A stretch of DNA of 64,000 nt from Actinomyces oris (GTDB lineage Bacteria; Actinomycetota; Actinomycetes; Actinomycetales; Actinomycetaceae): assembly GCF_001937665.1 (NCBI RefSeq), contig NZ_MSKL01000017.1:1-64000 (forward strand), read 5' to 3'. The notes under the pieces were generated by a model, which did not search any database, was not told the DNA's origin, and saw only the letters and a program-made list of their open reading frames with translations. Positions 44,730 to 52,833 of the stretch are shown in pieces; the stretch's first letter is position 1; each line of letters opens with the position of its first letter. Made by a program: the position numbers and the translations under genes.

Positions 44730-46943
44730 CTACTCGAATCGGACGGTGGTGCCGGCCAGCATCCGCCTGCCGTAGCGGGCGCTGGCCAGGGTCGCCGCCA
44801 CCACCAGCGCCAGGCACGCCCCCAGCACCAACCAGTAGCCGCTGCTGGGCCAGCTGATACGGCGTCCTGATACCCCACCGATCAGCGACCACGCGGTCAG
44901 CCAACCCAGCCCGATGCTCATGGCCAGGGCGGTGGCCGTCGGCAGCGCCGTCTCGTAGGAGACCGTGGAGCGCAGCGTTGCCGCTGGCATGCCGACCAGT
45001 CGCAGCAGGCCGAGGACCCGCCGGCGCCCCAGCAGCGCCGCCACCGTCGACACCCCGAGCGAGACCGCGGAGATGCCCGCGGCGATGAGGATGCCGATGT
45101 AACCGAGCTGGGCGAATTGGTTCTCCATGGCACTGCCCTCGAGGGCCCGAATCGAGCTGGGTGAGGTCGGGGAGGTACCCGGGGCCAGGCCGGAGGTGGC
45201 CAGAGCGGTGCGGGCCCGCTCGACTGCTCCGGGGCTGGCCGGGTCGGTGCCCACCAGGAGGACGGGAGCGCCTTGCTCATGGGCGGTTTTCAGCTCCCCA
45301 GCACTGACCGGTGACGGCGAGGCGGCGGCATTCTCATACAACCACCGGGTGCTGATGCTCACCGCGCCATCGGGGGCCGCCACGTGCGGCGCCCCGAGTG
45401 CCTCGGCCTTGTCGGCCTCGAGGATGACCTGACTGTCCTGCGTGCTGTCTCCACGGATCCTCCCCGCGGCGACCGTCGTCACCCCGGGTACGCCGGAGAG
45501 CCGGTCGACGGCGCTGTCCAGTACGCCCTCGTCTCTGACCGTCGGCATCACCTCGAGTGTCGTGGGGCTCAGGTGCCCACCGCCCTGCGTGACGTCACGG
45601 GTTCCCGCAGCGGCCGTGATGGCGACGGCGAACACCGTCATGGCGTAGACGGCGATGACGACGCCCGCCACCGCTCGGAAGACTGCTCGAGGGTGCTGAG
45701 TGATCCGGTTGAAGCCGATGACCTGCGCCGCCGAGCGGGCCAGTGCCCGACCTCCTTGCGCCACCCACCAGGTCAGGACCGGCCCGGCCCACAGCAGCCC
45801 CAGCATCGCGCACAGGAAGGAGGCGGGCAGCAGGTAGATGGTCAGATCGGAGTCCTGACGGGCCACCGCCGGAGTGCTGACCAGCCCCGCAGTCCCCAGG
45901 ATCACGGGCACCAACGAGATGAGGCGCGGGCGGCGCTCGGTGCGTTCTCGGGACCCGCCCAGAGGGCCGAGGTCGGCCCGTCGCGTGCGCCACCAGGCCA
46001 CGGCCACCGCCCCCGCGGTGGTCACGACGACGGCGAGGACCGCGTTGACCGGTGAGCGCAGCAGGTCGGAGTAGTAGAAGCGACTGGACCTCAGCGTGAT
46101 CTGCGCGGCCACGGGGATCATGACCAGGTAGAGGCCCACGCCGGCCAGGGCGCCGACGAAGGTGGTGGCCCCGATCTCCAGGGCCGCGGTGCGGGCCACC
46201 TGCTGCGGTGTGGCCCCGATGAGGCGCAGTGTGGCGAAGCGCTCGGCCCTCTGCGCCGCCCCCAGGTCCGTGACGATCCCGACGAGCAGCAGCGCGGGCA
46301 CGAGCACCGCGATGGCACCGATGAGCGTGGCGATCCGATACGCCTCATTCTCGTAGGGGATGCCCTGGAACGAGGTGACCACCTGGGGCGGGATGTAGAA
46401 CTCGGAGGCGGCCACGGTCCCCAGGTCCGTCCCGACGACGGCCACCAGCGAGTCCGGGCCCTCGACGGCCTCGGGGGCCAGGACACCCACCTGCTTGCCA
46501 TAGCGGTCGCCGAGCTGGTCGGCGGGGAGGGAGGAGATGCGCTTGGCCAGGGCCGGCGAGGCCAGGTACTCGCCCCGCTTCGGGACGACATCGGCCCCCG
46601 GGATCCTCACTGAGGTGGTGCCTGACTCCGGCAGGGCCACCCGTAGAAGCGTGATCGGCCTGTCGCCGACGATGTCGACGTTGCTGGCGACTGCCAGCTC
46701 GCTGGTGGTGAGGGTGTGGTCGGGCTGGAAGTCGGTGTGGTTCGACTGCTGGGAAAGGCCGGGCATGAGCGCGGTGGACCCCCAGCTGGAGCGCATGCTG
46801 CGCTCGGGGAAGGCCTGGGCGGCGGCCAGCAGCATGAGGAACAGGACCACTCCCACCATGACGCCGGCGACGATCCCGGCCAGGCGGCGTCGGGCGGAGC
46901 GGTCGTTGGCGACGAGCAGCCGGGTCAGGGCGATACGGCTCAT
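44730..46943 (-). CDS. ABC transporter permease, FtsX family
   Basis: A 737-residue membrane protein with an N-terminal span (about 22-44), an extracytoplasmic domain, and two FtsX-like modules. The hallmark cytoplasmic loops are RFATLRLIGATPQQV and VLGLLRLVGMPAATL. It has about eight to ten spans. It is the export or mechanotransmission partner of the ATPase at 46940, coupled by ATGA. It is shorter than, and only distantly similar to, the permease at 27075. With a PadR regulator in the same operon it looks like a stress- or drug-induced exporter. The substrate is unknown. Confidence 0.86.
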   Translation of the reverse strand: MSRIALTRLLVANDRSARRRLAGIVAGVMVGVVLFLMLLAAAQAFPERSMRSSWGSTALMPGLSQQSNHTDFQPDHTLTTSELAVASNVDIVGDRPITLLRVALPESGTTSVRIPGADVVPKRGEYLASPALAKRISSLPADQLGDRYGKQVGVLAPEAVEGPDSLVAVVGTDLGTVAASEFYIPPQVVTSFQGIPYENEAYRIATLIGAIAVLVPALLLVGIVTDLGAAQRAERFATLRLIGATPQQVARTAALEIGATTFVGALAGVGLYLVMIPVAAQITLRSSRFYYSDLLRSPVNAVLAVVVTTAGAVAVAWWRTRRADLGPLGGSRERTERRPRLISLVPVILGTAGLVSTPAVARQDSDLTIYLLPASFLCAMLGLLWAGPVLTWWVAQGGRALARSAAQVIGFNRITQHPRAVFRAVAGVVIAVYAMTVFAVAITAAAGTRDVTQGGGHLSPTTLEVMPTVRDEGVLDSAVDRLSGVPGVTTVAAGRIRGDSTQDSQVILEADKAEALGAPHVAAPDGAVSISTRWLYENAAASPSPVSAGELKTAHEQGAPVLLVGTDPASPGAVERARTALATSGLAPGTSPTSPSSIRALEGSAMENQFAQLGYIGILIAAGISAVSLGVSTVAALLGRRRVLGLLRLVGMPAATLRSTVSYETALPTATALAMSIGLGWLTAWSLIGGVSGRRISWPSSGYWLVLGACLALVVAATLASARYGRRMLAGTTVRFE

Positions 46944-47746
46944 GACCGGCCCCCGGTAGCGGCGTGCCCGGGCTCCTTTGGTCCGACCACGGCGTGTGTG
47001 GCCCCGGGACCGATGCGACCGTCGCGCACGGTGACCTCCTGGTCGGCGTAGGCGGCGATGCGCGCGTCATGGGTGATGATGACCAGGGCGGCGCCTCGGG
47101 AGTGCACCGAGTTCAGCAGCACCTCCATGGTCCGCTCGGCGGCCAGGGAGTCCAGGGAGCCGGTGGGCTCGTCGGCGAAGAGCAGACGCGGGTTGGTCAC
47201 CAGCGCTCGCGCGACGGCGGCCCGCTGCGCCTGCCCGCCCGAGAGCTGGGTGGGGCGTTTGTCCAGGTGCTCGCTGAGCCCCAGCTCGCCCAGGGTCTCG
47301 CGGGCCTGGGCCAGCGCCCGCCGGCGCGGGGTGCCCGCCAGGAGCAGGGGGATGGTGACGTTGTCCAGGGCGGAGAGGTCCGGCAGGAGCTGGCCGAATT
47401 GGAAGATGAAGCCGAACTCCTTCAGGCGCAGGCGGCTGCGGGCCGCCTCGTCGAGGGCCGCGATGTCCTGGGTCGTGTCGGCTCCGTGGTAGTCGACGCG
47501 CCCGGTGTCGGGCACGAGCACCCCGGCCATGACGTGCAGGAGGGTGGACTTGCCCGAGCCCGATGGGCCGGTGACGGCCAGGACCTCACCGGCCGCGACG
47601 TCCAGGTCGACGCCGCGCAGCGCGTGGGTCTGCCCGAAGCTCATCTCCAGGCCGCGGGCGCGCATGATGACCTTGTCCGGCGGGTCCGCCTCCCCCCGAT
47701 CTGGCGTGGGGAGGACATCGGCGGCCGTGGAGGTGGTGGCGTTCAT
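46940..47746 (-). CDS. ABC transporter ATP-binding protein (LolD/MacB type)
   Basis: A 268-residue ATPase. Walker A GPSGSGKST is at 60-68, LSGGQ at 168-172, LLFADEPTG forms Walker B, and THD is the switch His. Flexible tails of about 25 residues occur at both ends. It is encoded between the PadR-like regulator and its FtsX permease, with ATGA overlaps on both sides, giving a tightly coupled three-gene operon. Confidence 0.9.
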   Translation of the reverse strand: MNATTSTAADVLPTPDRGEADPPDKVIMRARGLEMSFGQTHALRGVDLDVAAGEVLAVTGPSGSGKSTLLHVMAGVLVPDTGRVDYHGADTTQDIAALDEAARSRLRLKEFGFIFQFGQLLPDLSALDNVTIPLLLAGTPRRRALAQARETLGELGLSEHLDKRPTQLSGGQAQRAAVARALVTNPRLLFADEPTGSLDSLAAERTMEVLLNSVHSRGAALVIITHDARIAAYADQEVTVRDGRIGPGATHAVVGPKEPGHAATGGRS

Positions 47747-48267
47747 GAGTGCACCTCCTCACGCAGCTCGCTCAGGCGGGCCGCAGTGGTCTCCATCCAG
47801 CGCAGGTCGGCCTCGATGTGGAACAGGGCATGGTCGGCCAGCAGCACCGTGCGCAGGTCGCCGTCCTGCTTGAGGCGGGTCAGCTCGCGCATACGCGCCA
47901 TGTGCTCGGCGCGCTGGAGGTCGAGGAGGCGCCCGGCGTCGTCGTCGAGCATGAGAGCGATGACGGTCTTGGCGAAGATATTGGCCTGGACGTCACCTGC
48001 GGGGGCCACCGGAGTCAGCAGCCACTGCTCGACGCTCTGGCGCCCGGCATCGGTGACCTCGTAGCGCTTGCGCTCCGGCCCGGCGCCGGGCTCGGTCTCG
48101 ACCTGCGTGATGAGCCCGTCGCGCACCAGTCGGGCGAGCGTGGCGTAGACCTGACCATAGGCCAGCGGCTTGGAGGCGGCGAACCAGTGGTCCCAGGAGC
48201 GCTTGAGGTCGTAGCCGTGACCCGGCCCGGCGCTGAGCAGTCCAAGAAGAGTGAGTCGGGATTCCAT
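47743..48267 (-). CDS. PadR-family transcriptional regulator
   Basis: A 174-residue regulator with an N-terminal winged helix (about 1-80: LTLLGLLSAGPGHGYDLKR, then YGQVYATLARLVRDGLI and RKRYEVTDAG), the PadR signature. The C-terminal part (about 90-170) is helical and belongs to the longer, VirR-like PadR group that dimerises through it. The start at ATG 48267 follows directly on an operator-like inverted repeat; codons upstream would run through the promoter. As first gene of the exporter operon it probably represses its own promoter and is released by the exporter substrate. Confidence 0.87.
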   Translation of the reverse strand: MESRLTLLGLLSAGPGHGYDLKRSWDHWFAASKPLAYGQVYATLARLVRDGLITQVETEPGAGPERKRYEVTDAGRQSVEQWLLTPVAPAGDVQANIFAKTVIALMLDDDAGRLLDLQRAEHMARMRELTRLKQDGDLRTVLLADHALFHIEADLRWMETTAARLSELREEVHS

Positions 48268-48276
48268 GTCCACAAC

Positions 48277-48296
48277 TACACGCCGAGTGTATACAC
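48277..48296. promoter_or_regulatory. Overlapping inverted repeats, candidate PadR operator
   Basis: TACAC-N5-GTGTA (48277-48291) overlaps the perfect palindrome GTGTATACAC (48287-48296), 10 nt upstream of the padR-like start. TATAC within it can serve as the -10 of the minus-strand promoter, so binding would block transcription. Autoregulation through such a site is usual for PadR proteins. Confidence 0.5.
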
Positions 48297-48389
48297 CGAC
48301 GACGTACTCCGTGGGGAGGATGTTCTCGAACTTGCCCATGCTGCTGGGTGGAGTCGAGGCGATGATTAAACCGACAGGCCAGTCCAGGT

Positions 48390-48430
48390 TTGACAGACCC
48401 CAGCCGGCGTCTTAGGTTAGGTTTACCTTT
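48390..48430 (+). promoter_or_regulatory. Promoter overlapped by a DtxR/IdeR iron box
   Basis: A perfect -35 TTGACA (48390-48395) is followed after 17 nt by TAGGTT as -10 (48413-48418). Over the -10 lies TTAGGTTAGGTTTACCTTT (48412-48430), which matches 14 of 19 positions of the DtxR consensus, including the complete left half. Fe2+-loaded DtxR/IdeR bound here would block the siderophore uptake operon. Confidence 0.75.
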
Positions 48431-48454
48431 GCATATCTGGCGTGGGGAGAGTGG

Positions 48455-49516
48455 ATGCCGATCGAGGTCCTCGGAGACCGTCTTCGCCCCCGTTCTCAGA
48501 GGGTGACGGAGGTGAGTGCTCGCGTGGTCGTACGCCGTTCGGCCATCCTTCTGACCGCAGCCATCCTGCTGGCCCTGTGCATCCTGGCCTCCCTGTTCAT
48601 CGGCTCCTCCAGGATCCCCGCCGACCAGGTCGCCCACTACCTGCTCCACCCCGACGCCTCCAACGTCAGCTACAACATCAACGTCCTGCGTGTGCAGCGC
48701 ACTATCATCGGCGTGCTTGTCGGGACCGCCCTGGCGGTGGCCGGTGCGGTCATGCAGGCCGTCACCCGCAACCCCCTGGCCGAGCCCGGGCTGCTCGGCG
48801 TCAACGCCGGCGCCTCGCTGGGCATCGTCCTGGGTACCGCCGCGCTGGGCGTGCTCCCGATCACCGACCAACTGGCCCTGGCGGCGGGAGGAGCCCTGGT
48901 GGCGACCGCGCTCGTCCAGGTCATCGGCATGATCGGCGCCTCGACCTCTTCGCCGGTACGCCTAGTGCTCATCGGTGTCGCCTTCTCGGCCTTCGCCGGG
49001 GCGGTCATCCGCGGCGTCGTGCTGATGATGCCGAACCTGTTCCGCACCTTCATCGACTGGGAGGTCGGCTCCCTGACCCGCACCGACATCCCCCTGCTGC
49101 CCATGACGGTCCTCGTGGTCCTGGGAACCGGCGCGGCCCTCCTCCTGGCCGGGTCGCTGGACAACATCGCCCTGGGCGACGACGTCGCCGCCGCGCTGGG
49201 CACCCGGGTCGGCCTCGTGCGGGGCCTGAGCCTGGTGGTCATCACGCTCCTGTGCGCCACGGCCACCACGGTGGCCGGCCCCATCGGGTTCGTCGGACTC
49301 ATGGCCCCGTTGACGGCCTCCTGGCTCATGGGGCCCCACCGGGGCTGGATCGTGGCCCTGTGCGCACTGGGCGGTCCCGTCGTCGTCCTGGCAGCCGACG
49401 TCCTGGGCCGCGTCCTGGCCCGCCCCGGCGAGATGCAGGTCGGTCTGCTGACGGCCTTCGTCGGCTCGCCCGTCCTGCTGCTCATGGTCCTGCGAATGAA
49501 GGACCGGAACTCATGA
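48455..49516 (+). CDS. Fe3+-siderophore ABC transporter permease 1 (FecCD family)
   Basis: A 353-residue polytopic permease with about ten spans from residue 28 on. The family marks are RVQRTIIGVLVGTALAVAGAVMQAVTRNPLAEPGLLGVNAG, here at about 79-120, and the coupling region TVAGPIGFVGLMAP with the conserved Gly before the ATPase-contact helix. It pairs with permease 2 to form the channel. The start has GGGGAG close to the ATG, 24 bp after the iron box. Its stop overlaps permease 2 (ATGA). Confidence 0.93.
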   Translation: MPIEVLGDRLRPRSQRVTEVSARVVVRRSAILLTAAILLALCILASLFIGSSRIPADQVAHYLLHPDASNVSYNINVLRVQRTIIGVLVGTALAVAGAVMQAVTRNPLAEPGLLGVNAGASLGIVLGTAALGVLPITDQLALAAGGALVATALVQVIGMIGASTSSPVRLVLIGVAFSAFAGAVIRGVVLMMPNLFRTFIDWEVGSLTRTDIPLLPMTVLVVLGTGAALLLAGSLDNIALGDDVAAALGTRVGLVRGLSLVVITLLCATATTVAGPIGFVGLMAPLTASWLMGPHRGWIVALCALGGPVVVLAADVLGRVLARPGEMQVGLLTAFVGSPVLLLMVLRMKDRNS

Positions 49517-50631
49517 GGGGAATCAGACTGAGCCCTGCCGCCTCTCCGGCGCGTCGCCGCGCCGCCACCGGCACGCGCCGTGGTCTCCACGTGGGGGCCG
49601 ACGCCGGACGCCTGTGGATCGTCGTCGGACGCTGGTCGGTGCTCATCACCCCGCGCCACGTCATCGTCGGCCTCATGCTGCTGGTGCTCAGCCTCGCAGT
49701 GGCCGTGGCCGCCCTGCGCCTGGGGAAGTTCCCCGTCTCCACCCAGGAGGCCATCGACGCGCTCCAGGGGCAGGGGCGCAGGATCGTTCAGGTCGTCATC
49801 GTCAAGTGGAAGCTGCCCCGGATCGTGCTGGGGCTCGTGGCGGGCCTGGCCCTGGGCGTGGCCGGGGCCGTCTTCCAGACCATCACCCGCAACCCCCTGG
49901 GCTCACCCGACCTCATCGGTTTCAGCACGGGTGCGCAGACCGGGATCCTGGTCAGTGTCCTCCTCCTACCCGGATCCATGCTCTCCGCCTCCCTGGCCTC
50001 CTTCATCGGCGGGGCCGCCGTAGGGGCGGTGACCTACCTCGTCTCCCTGCGCGGCGGATTCACCGGCCTGCGCTTCATCCTCGTGGGGATCGCCATCAGC
50101 TCCATGCTCGTCTCCGTCAACCGCTGGCTGCTGGTGCGGGTCGACGACGACGAGGGTCTGGGCGCCCTCAAGGCCATCACCGGAACCCTCGGGGCCGCAC
50201 GGTGGCCGGTGGTGGCCCCGACCTGCCTGGCCATCGGGGTCACCGTGGTCCTCACCCTGTTGGCCTCCCGGCACCTGCAGGTCCTGTGCCTGGGGGAGCA
50301 GGTGGCCACCGTCCTGGGCAGCCCCACCCGCCGCGCCAGTGCCCTCCTCATCCTGCTGGGCACCGTGCTGGTGGCGGTGGTGACGATGGCGGCCGGACCC
50401 ATTGGCTTCGTGGCCCTCGTGGCGCCCCACCTGGCCCGGTTCCTCACCGGCTCCCCTCAGTCCCCGCTGCTCGTGAGCGGCCTGACCGGGAGCCTCCTGC
50501 TGGTGGGTGCCGACCTGCTCAGCCAGCTGGTGCTCGAGTCGATGCCCGTGAGCGTGGTGACCAACGCCGTCGGCGGTCTCTACCTCATGGTGGCGCTGAC
50601 AGTGGCTGCGCGCGGAAGGAGATCCCTGTGA
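49513..50631 (+). CDS. Fe3+-siderophore ABC transporter permease 2 (FecCD family)
   Basis: A 372-residue permease, the second half of the heterodimeric channel. LPRIVLGLVAGLALGVAG, TRNPLGSPDLIGFSTGA and AAGPIGFVALVAPHLAR are the FecCD hallmarks. Residues 1-45 form an Arg/Ala-rich cytoplasmic extension before the first span. The start overlaps the permease 1 stop (ATGA) and the stop overlaps the ATPase start (GTGA). Confidence 0.93.
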   Translation: MRGIRLSPAASPARRRAATGTRRGLHVGADAGRLWIVVGRWSVLITPRHVIVGLMLLVLSLAVAVAALRLGKFPVSTQEAIDALQGQGRRIVQVVIVKWKLPRIVLGLVAGLALGVAGAVFQTITRNPLGSPDLIGFSTGAQTGILVSVLLLPGSMLSASLASFIGGAAVGAVTYLVSLRGGFTGLRFILVGIAISSMLVSVNRWLLVRVDDDEGLGALKAITGTLGAARWPVVAPTCLAIGVTVVLTLLASRHLQVLCLGEQVATVLGSPTRRASALLILLGTVLVAVVTMAAGPIGFVALVAPHLARFLTGSPQSPLLVSGLTGSLLLVGADLLSQLVLESMPVSVVTNAVGGLYLMVALTVAARGRRSL

Positions 50632-51620
50632 CCGACTTGCTCTCCACCGATCTGAACGCCGGCGCCGGACCAGCTGCCTCCGAGGCTCGGCTGGCCGCCC
50701 GGGGTGCGACCATCGCTTACGAGAGCCACGTGGTCTCCCGTGACCTCGACGTCGACGTCCCGGCCGGCGTCTTCACCGCCATCGTGGGGCCCAACGCCTG
50801 CGGGAAGTCCACGCTGCTGCGCGCCCTGGCCCGGTTGCACCGGCCCACCAAGGGGGTTGTTCTCCTCAATGGCGCTGACATCGCCCGCCTGGGCACCAAG
50901 GAGGTCGCCCGCAGGGTCGGCCTGCTGCCCCAGAGCGCCACCGTGCCCGGCGGCATGCTGGTGCGCGACCTCGTGGCCCGTGGTCGCTTCCCCCATCAGG
51001 GCCTGTTCCGTCAGTGGTCGCGGCAGGACAGGCAGGCCGTCGAGGAGGCCATGGAGATGGTGGGAGTCACCGATCTGGCCGCCCGCCCCGTCGACGAGCT
51101 CAGCGGTGGTCAGCGCCAGCGCGTGTGGATCGCCCTGGCCCTGGCCCAGGGCACCGAGACGATCCTCCTGGACGAGCCCACCACCTTCCTCGACCTGGCC
51201 CACCAGGTCGACATCCTCCAGCTGTGCCGCCGCCTCAACGCCGACGGTCGCACGGTGGTGGCCGTCCTGCACGACCTCAACCAGGCGGCGCGCTGCGCCG
51301 AGCACATGATCGTCATGCACGACGGCCGGGTCCGCACCACCGGCTCCCCGCGCAGGATCCTCACCGAGGACCTCATCAAGGAGGTCTTCGGTCTGGCGGC
51401 CGTCATCGCCCCCGACCCGGTGGCCGGCACCCCCATGGTCGTTCCCCGTCACCTGGGCGCGGTCACGCCGGCCGACCCTGATCCTGCTACGGCCCCCGCC
51501 GCTCCCGGCGACTTCGCCGGAGGTCCGGTACCACAGCCTTCTGCCGAGCCCGCCTCGGCAGGAACCAGCCCGACTGCTCGCTCCCAGCAGGACGGACAAG
51601 AAAGGAACACAGACAGATGA
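50628..51620 (+). CDS. Fe3+-siderophore ABC transporter ATPase (FepC/FhuC type)
   Basis: A 330-residue ATPase. Walker A GPNACGKST is at 54-62 (the Asn-Ala form typical of siderophore importers), LSGGQ at 158-162, and ILLDEPTTFLDLAHQ is Walker B and D-loop. LHDLNQA supplies the switch His. A C-terminal Pro/Ala tail of about 60 residues is extra compared with FepC. GTG 50628 has GGAAGGAG just upstream and overlaps the previous stop. Confidence 0.93.
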   Translation: MTDLLSTDLNAGAGPAASEARLAARGATIAYESHVVSRDLDVDVPAGVFTAIVGPNACGKSTLLRALARLHRPTKGVVLLNGADIARLGTKEVARRVGLLPQSATVPGGMLVRDLVARGRFPHQGLFRQWSRQDRQAVEEAMEMVGVTDLAARPVDELSGGQRQRVWIALALAQGTETILLDEPTTFLDLAHQVDILQLCRRLNADGRTVVAVLHDLNQAARCAEHMIVMHDGRVRTTGSPRRILTEDLIKEVFGLAAVIAPDPVAGTPMVVPRHLGAVTPADPDPATAPAAPGDFAGGPVPQPSAEPASAGTSPTARSQQDGQERNTDR

Positions 51621-52720
51621 ACGCATCCTCGCGGCGTGCCAGCCGCCTGAGGCAGGGCCTCCTCGCCGTAGCAGCCATGGTGCTGAGCACCGGCCTGGTG
51701 GCCTGCGGCTCCTCCAACAGCTCGACCTCCACCTCCACCGCCGCCGGCTCCGCAGGGGCTTCCGGCGCAGCCTCGGCCGGGGCCTCCGGTGCCGCCTCGG
51801 CCGGGGCCTCCACCAAGGCCACCTGGCCGGTCACCATCAAGGGGGACGACGGCGTCGACGTCGAGATCAAGGCCGAGCCCAAGAGCATCGTGTCCACCTC
51901 CGTGACCCTGACCGGATCGCTCCTGGCCCTCGACGCCCCGGTGGTCGCCTCGACACCGGCCAAGAAGAAGGACGAGAAGACCGACGACAACGGCTTCTTC
52001 ACCCAGTGGTCCAAGCAGGCCACCGACAAGGGCGTCAAGGCCATTGACGGCACCGAGGACAACCTCGCCCAGACGGTCGCCGGCGACAACCCCGACCTCA
52101 TCATCGTCGCCAAGACGGGGCAGGACTCGGCCGTCAAGGTCGTGGAGAGCCTGCGCCAGCTCGAGGTCCCCGTCCTCGTCATCGACTACGGATCGCACTC
52201 CTGGCAGGACGTCACCAAGACCCTGGGCCAGGCCACCGGCCGCCAGGCCAAGGCCGACGCCGTCATCAAGGACTACACCTCCAAGGCGGAGAAGGCCAAG
52301 GGCGCCATCGCCGTCCCGAAGGGGGCGACGTCGGTCTTCACAGTCCCCGGGGACGGCACCAAGGGCGCCAACGCCTTCACCGAGGAGGCCCCGCAGGTCC
52401 AGCTCCTCAAGGACCTGGGCTTCACCATCGCCACTGTCCCCGACAGCGTCAAGGGCGATCAGTCCATGGGCGATCGCAAGGATATCGTCCAGCTCTCGCC
52501 GGAGAACGTCCAGGCGGGACTCACCGGTGAGAACTGGGTCGTCATCGCCGCCGACGAGACCGCGAAGAACGCCGTCACCACCAACGAGACCTTCAGCTCG
52601 GCGGCCCCGGTGACCGGCGGCAAGGTGCAGTACATGCCGCCCTCGTCCTTCCGGCTGGACTACTACTCGGCCCTCGAGATGCTCGAGGCCGTCCAGAAGG
52701 CCTACCCCAAGGCCTCCTGA
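51617..52720 (+). CDS. Fe3+-siderophore-binding lipoprotein
   Basis: A 367-residue substrate-binding protein of the FepB/FecB (periplasmic-binding class III) type. The lipobox LVAC puts the lipidated Cys at 30, followed by a Ser/Gly/Ala linker to about 70. Two lobes around a long helix, NPDLIIVAKTGQD in the first lobe and ENWVVIAADET in the second, fit the family. It captures the ferric siderophore outside and delivers it to the FecCD permeases. No siderophore synthesis gene is present nearby, so xenosiderophore or host-derived chelates are likely. It is last in the operon and ends at a strong terminator. Confidence 0.92.
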   Translation: MNASSRRASRLRQGLLAVAAMVLSTGLVACGSSNSSTSTSTAAGSAGASGAASAGASGAASAGASTKATWPVTIKGDDGVDVEIKAEPKSIVSTSVTLTGSLLALDAPVVASTPAKKKDEKTDDNGFFTQWSKQATDKGVKAIDGTEDNLAQTVAGDNPDLIIVAKTGQDSAVKVVESLRQLEVPVLVIDYGSHSWQDVTKTLGQATGRQAKADAVIKDYTSKAEKAKGAIAVPKGATSVFTVPGDGTKGANAFTEEAPQVQLLKDLGFTIATVPDSVKGDQSMGDRKDIVQLSPENVQAGLTGENWVVIAADETAKNAVTTNETFSSAAPVTGGKVQYMPPSSFRLDYYSALEMLEAVQKAYPKAS

Positions 52721-52748
52721 ACCACTGACGACCTGAGTGTCAGCGCAC

Positions 52749-52779
52749 TGGTGCCCCGGGCTCTCGGCCCGGGGCACCA
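52749..52779. terminator. Strong terminator of the siderophore operon
   Basis: A perfect 13-bp stem (52749-52761 with 52767-52779; arm TGGTGCCCCGGGC) and a 5-nt loop, 28 bp after the lipoprotein stop and before the convergent gabD. Confidence 0.8.
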
Positions 52780-52833
52780 CGTATATCGATGACATCGACC
52801 CTCGCGGTCGAGCACTGCTCGGGGACGGGCCCC

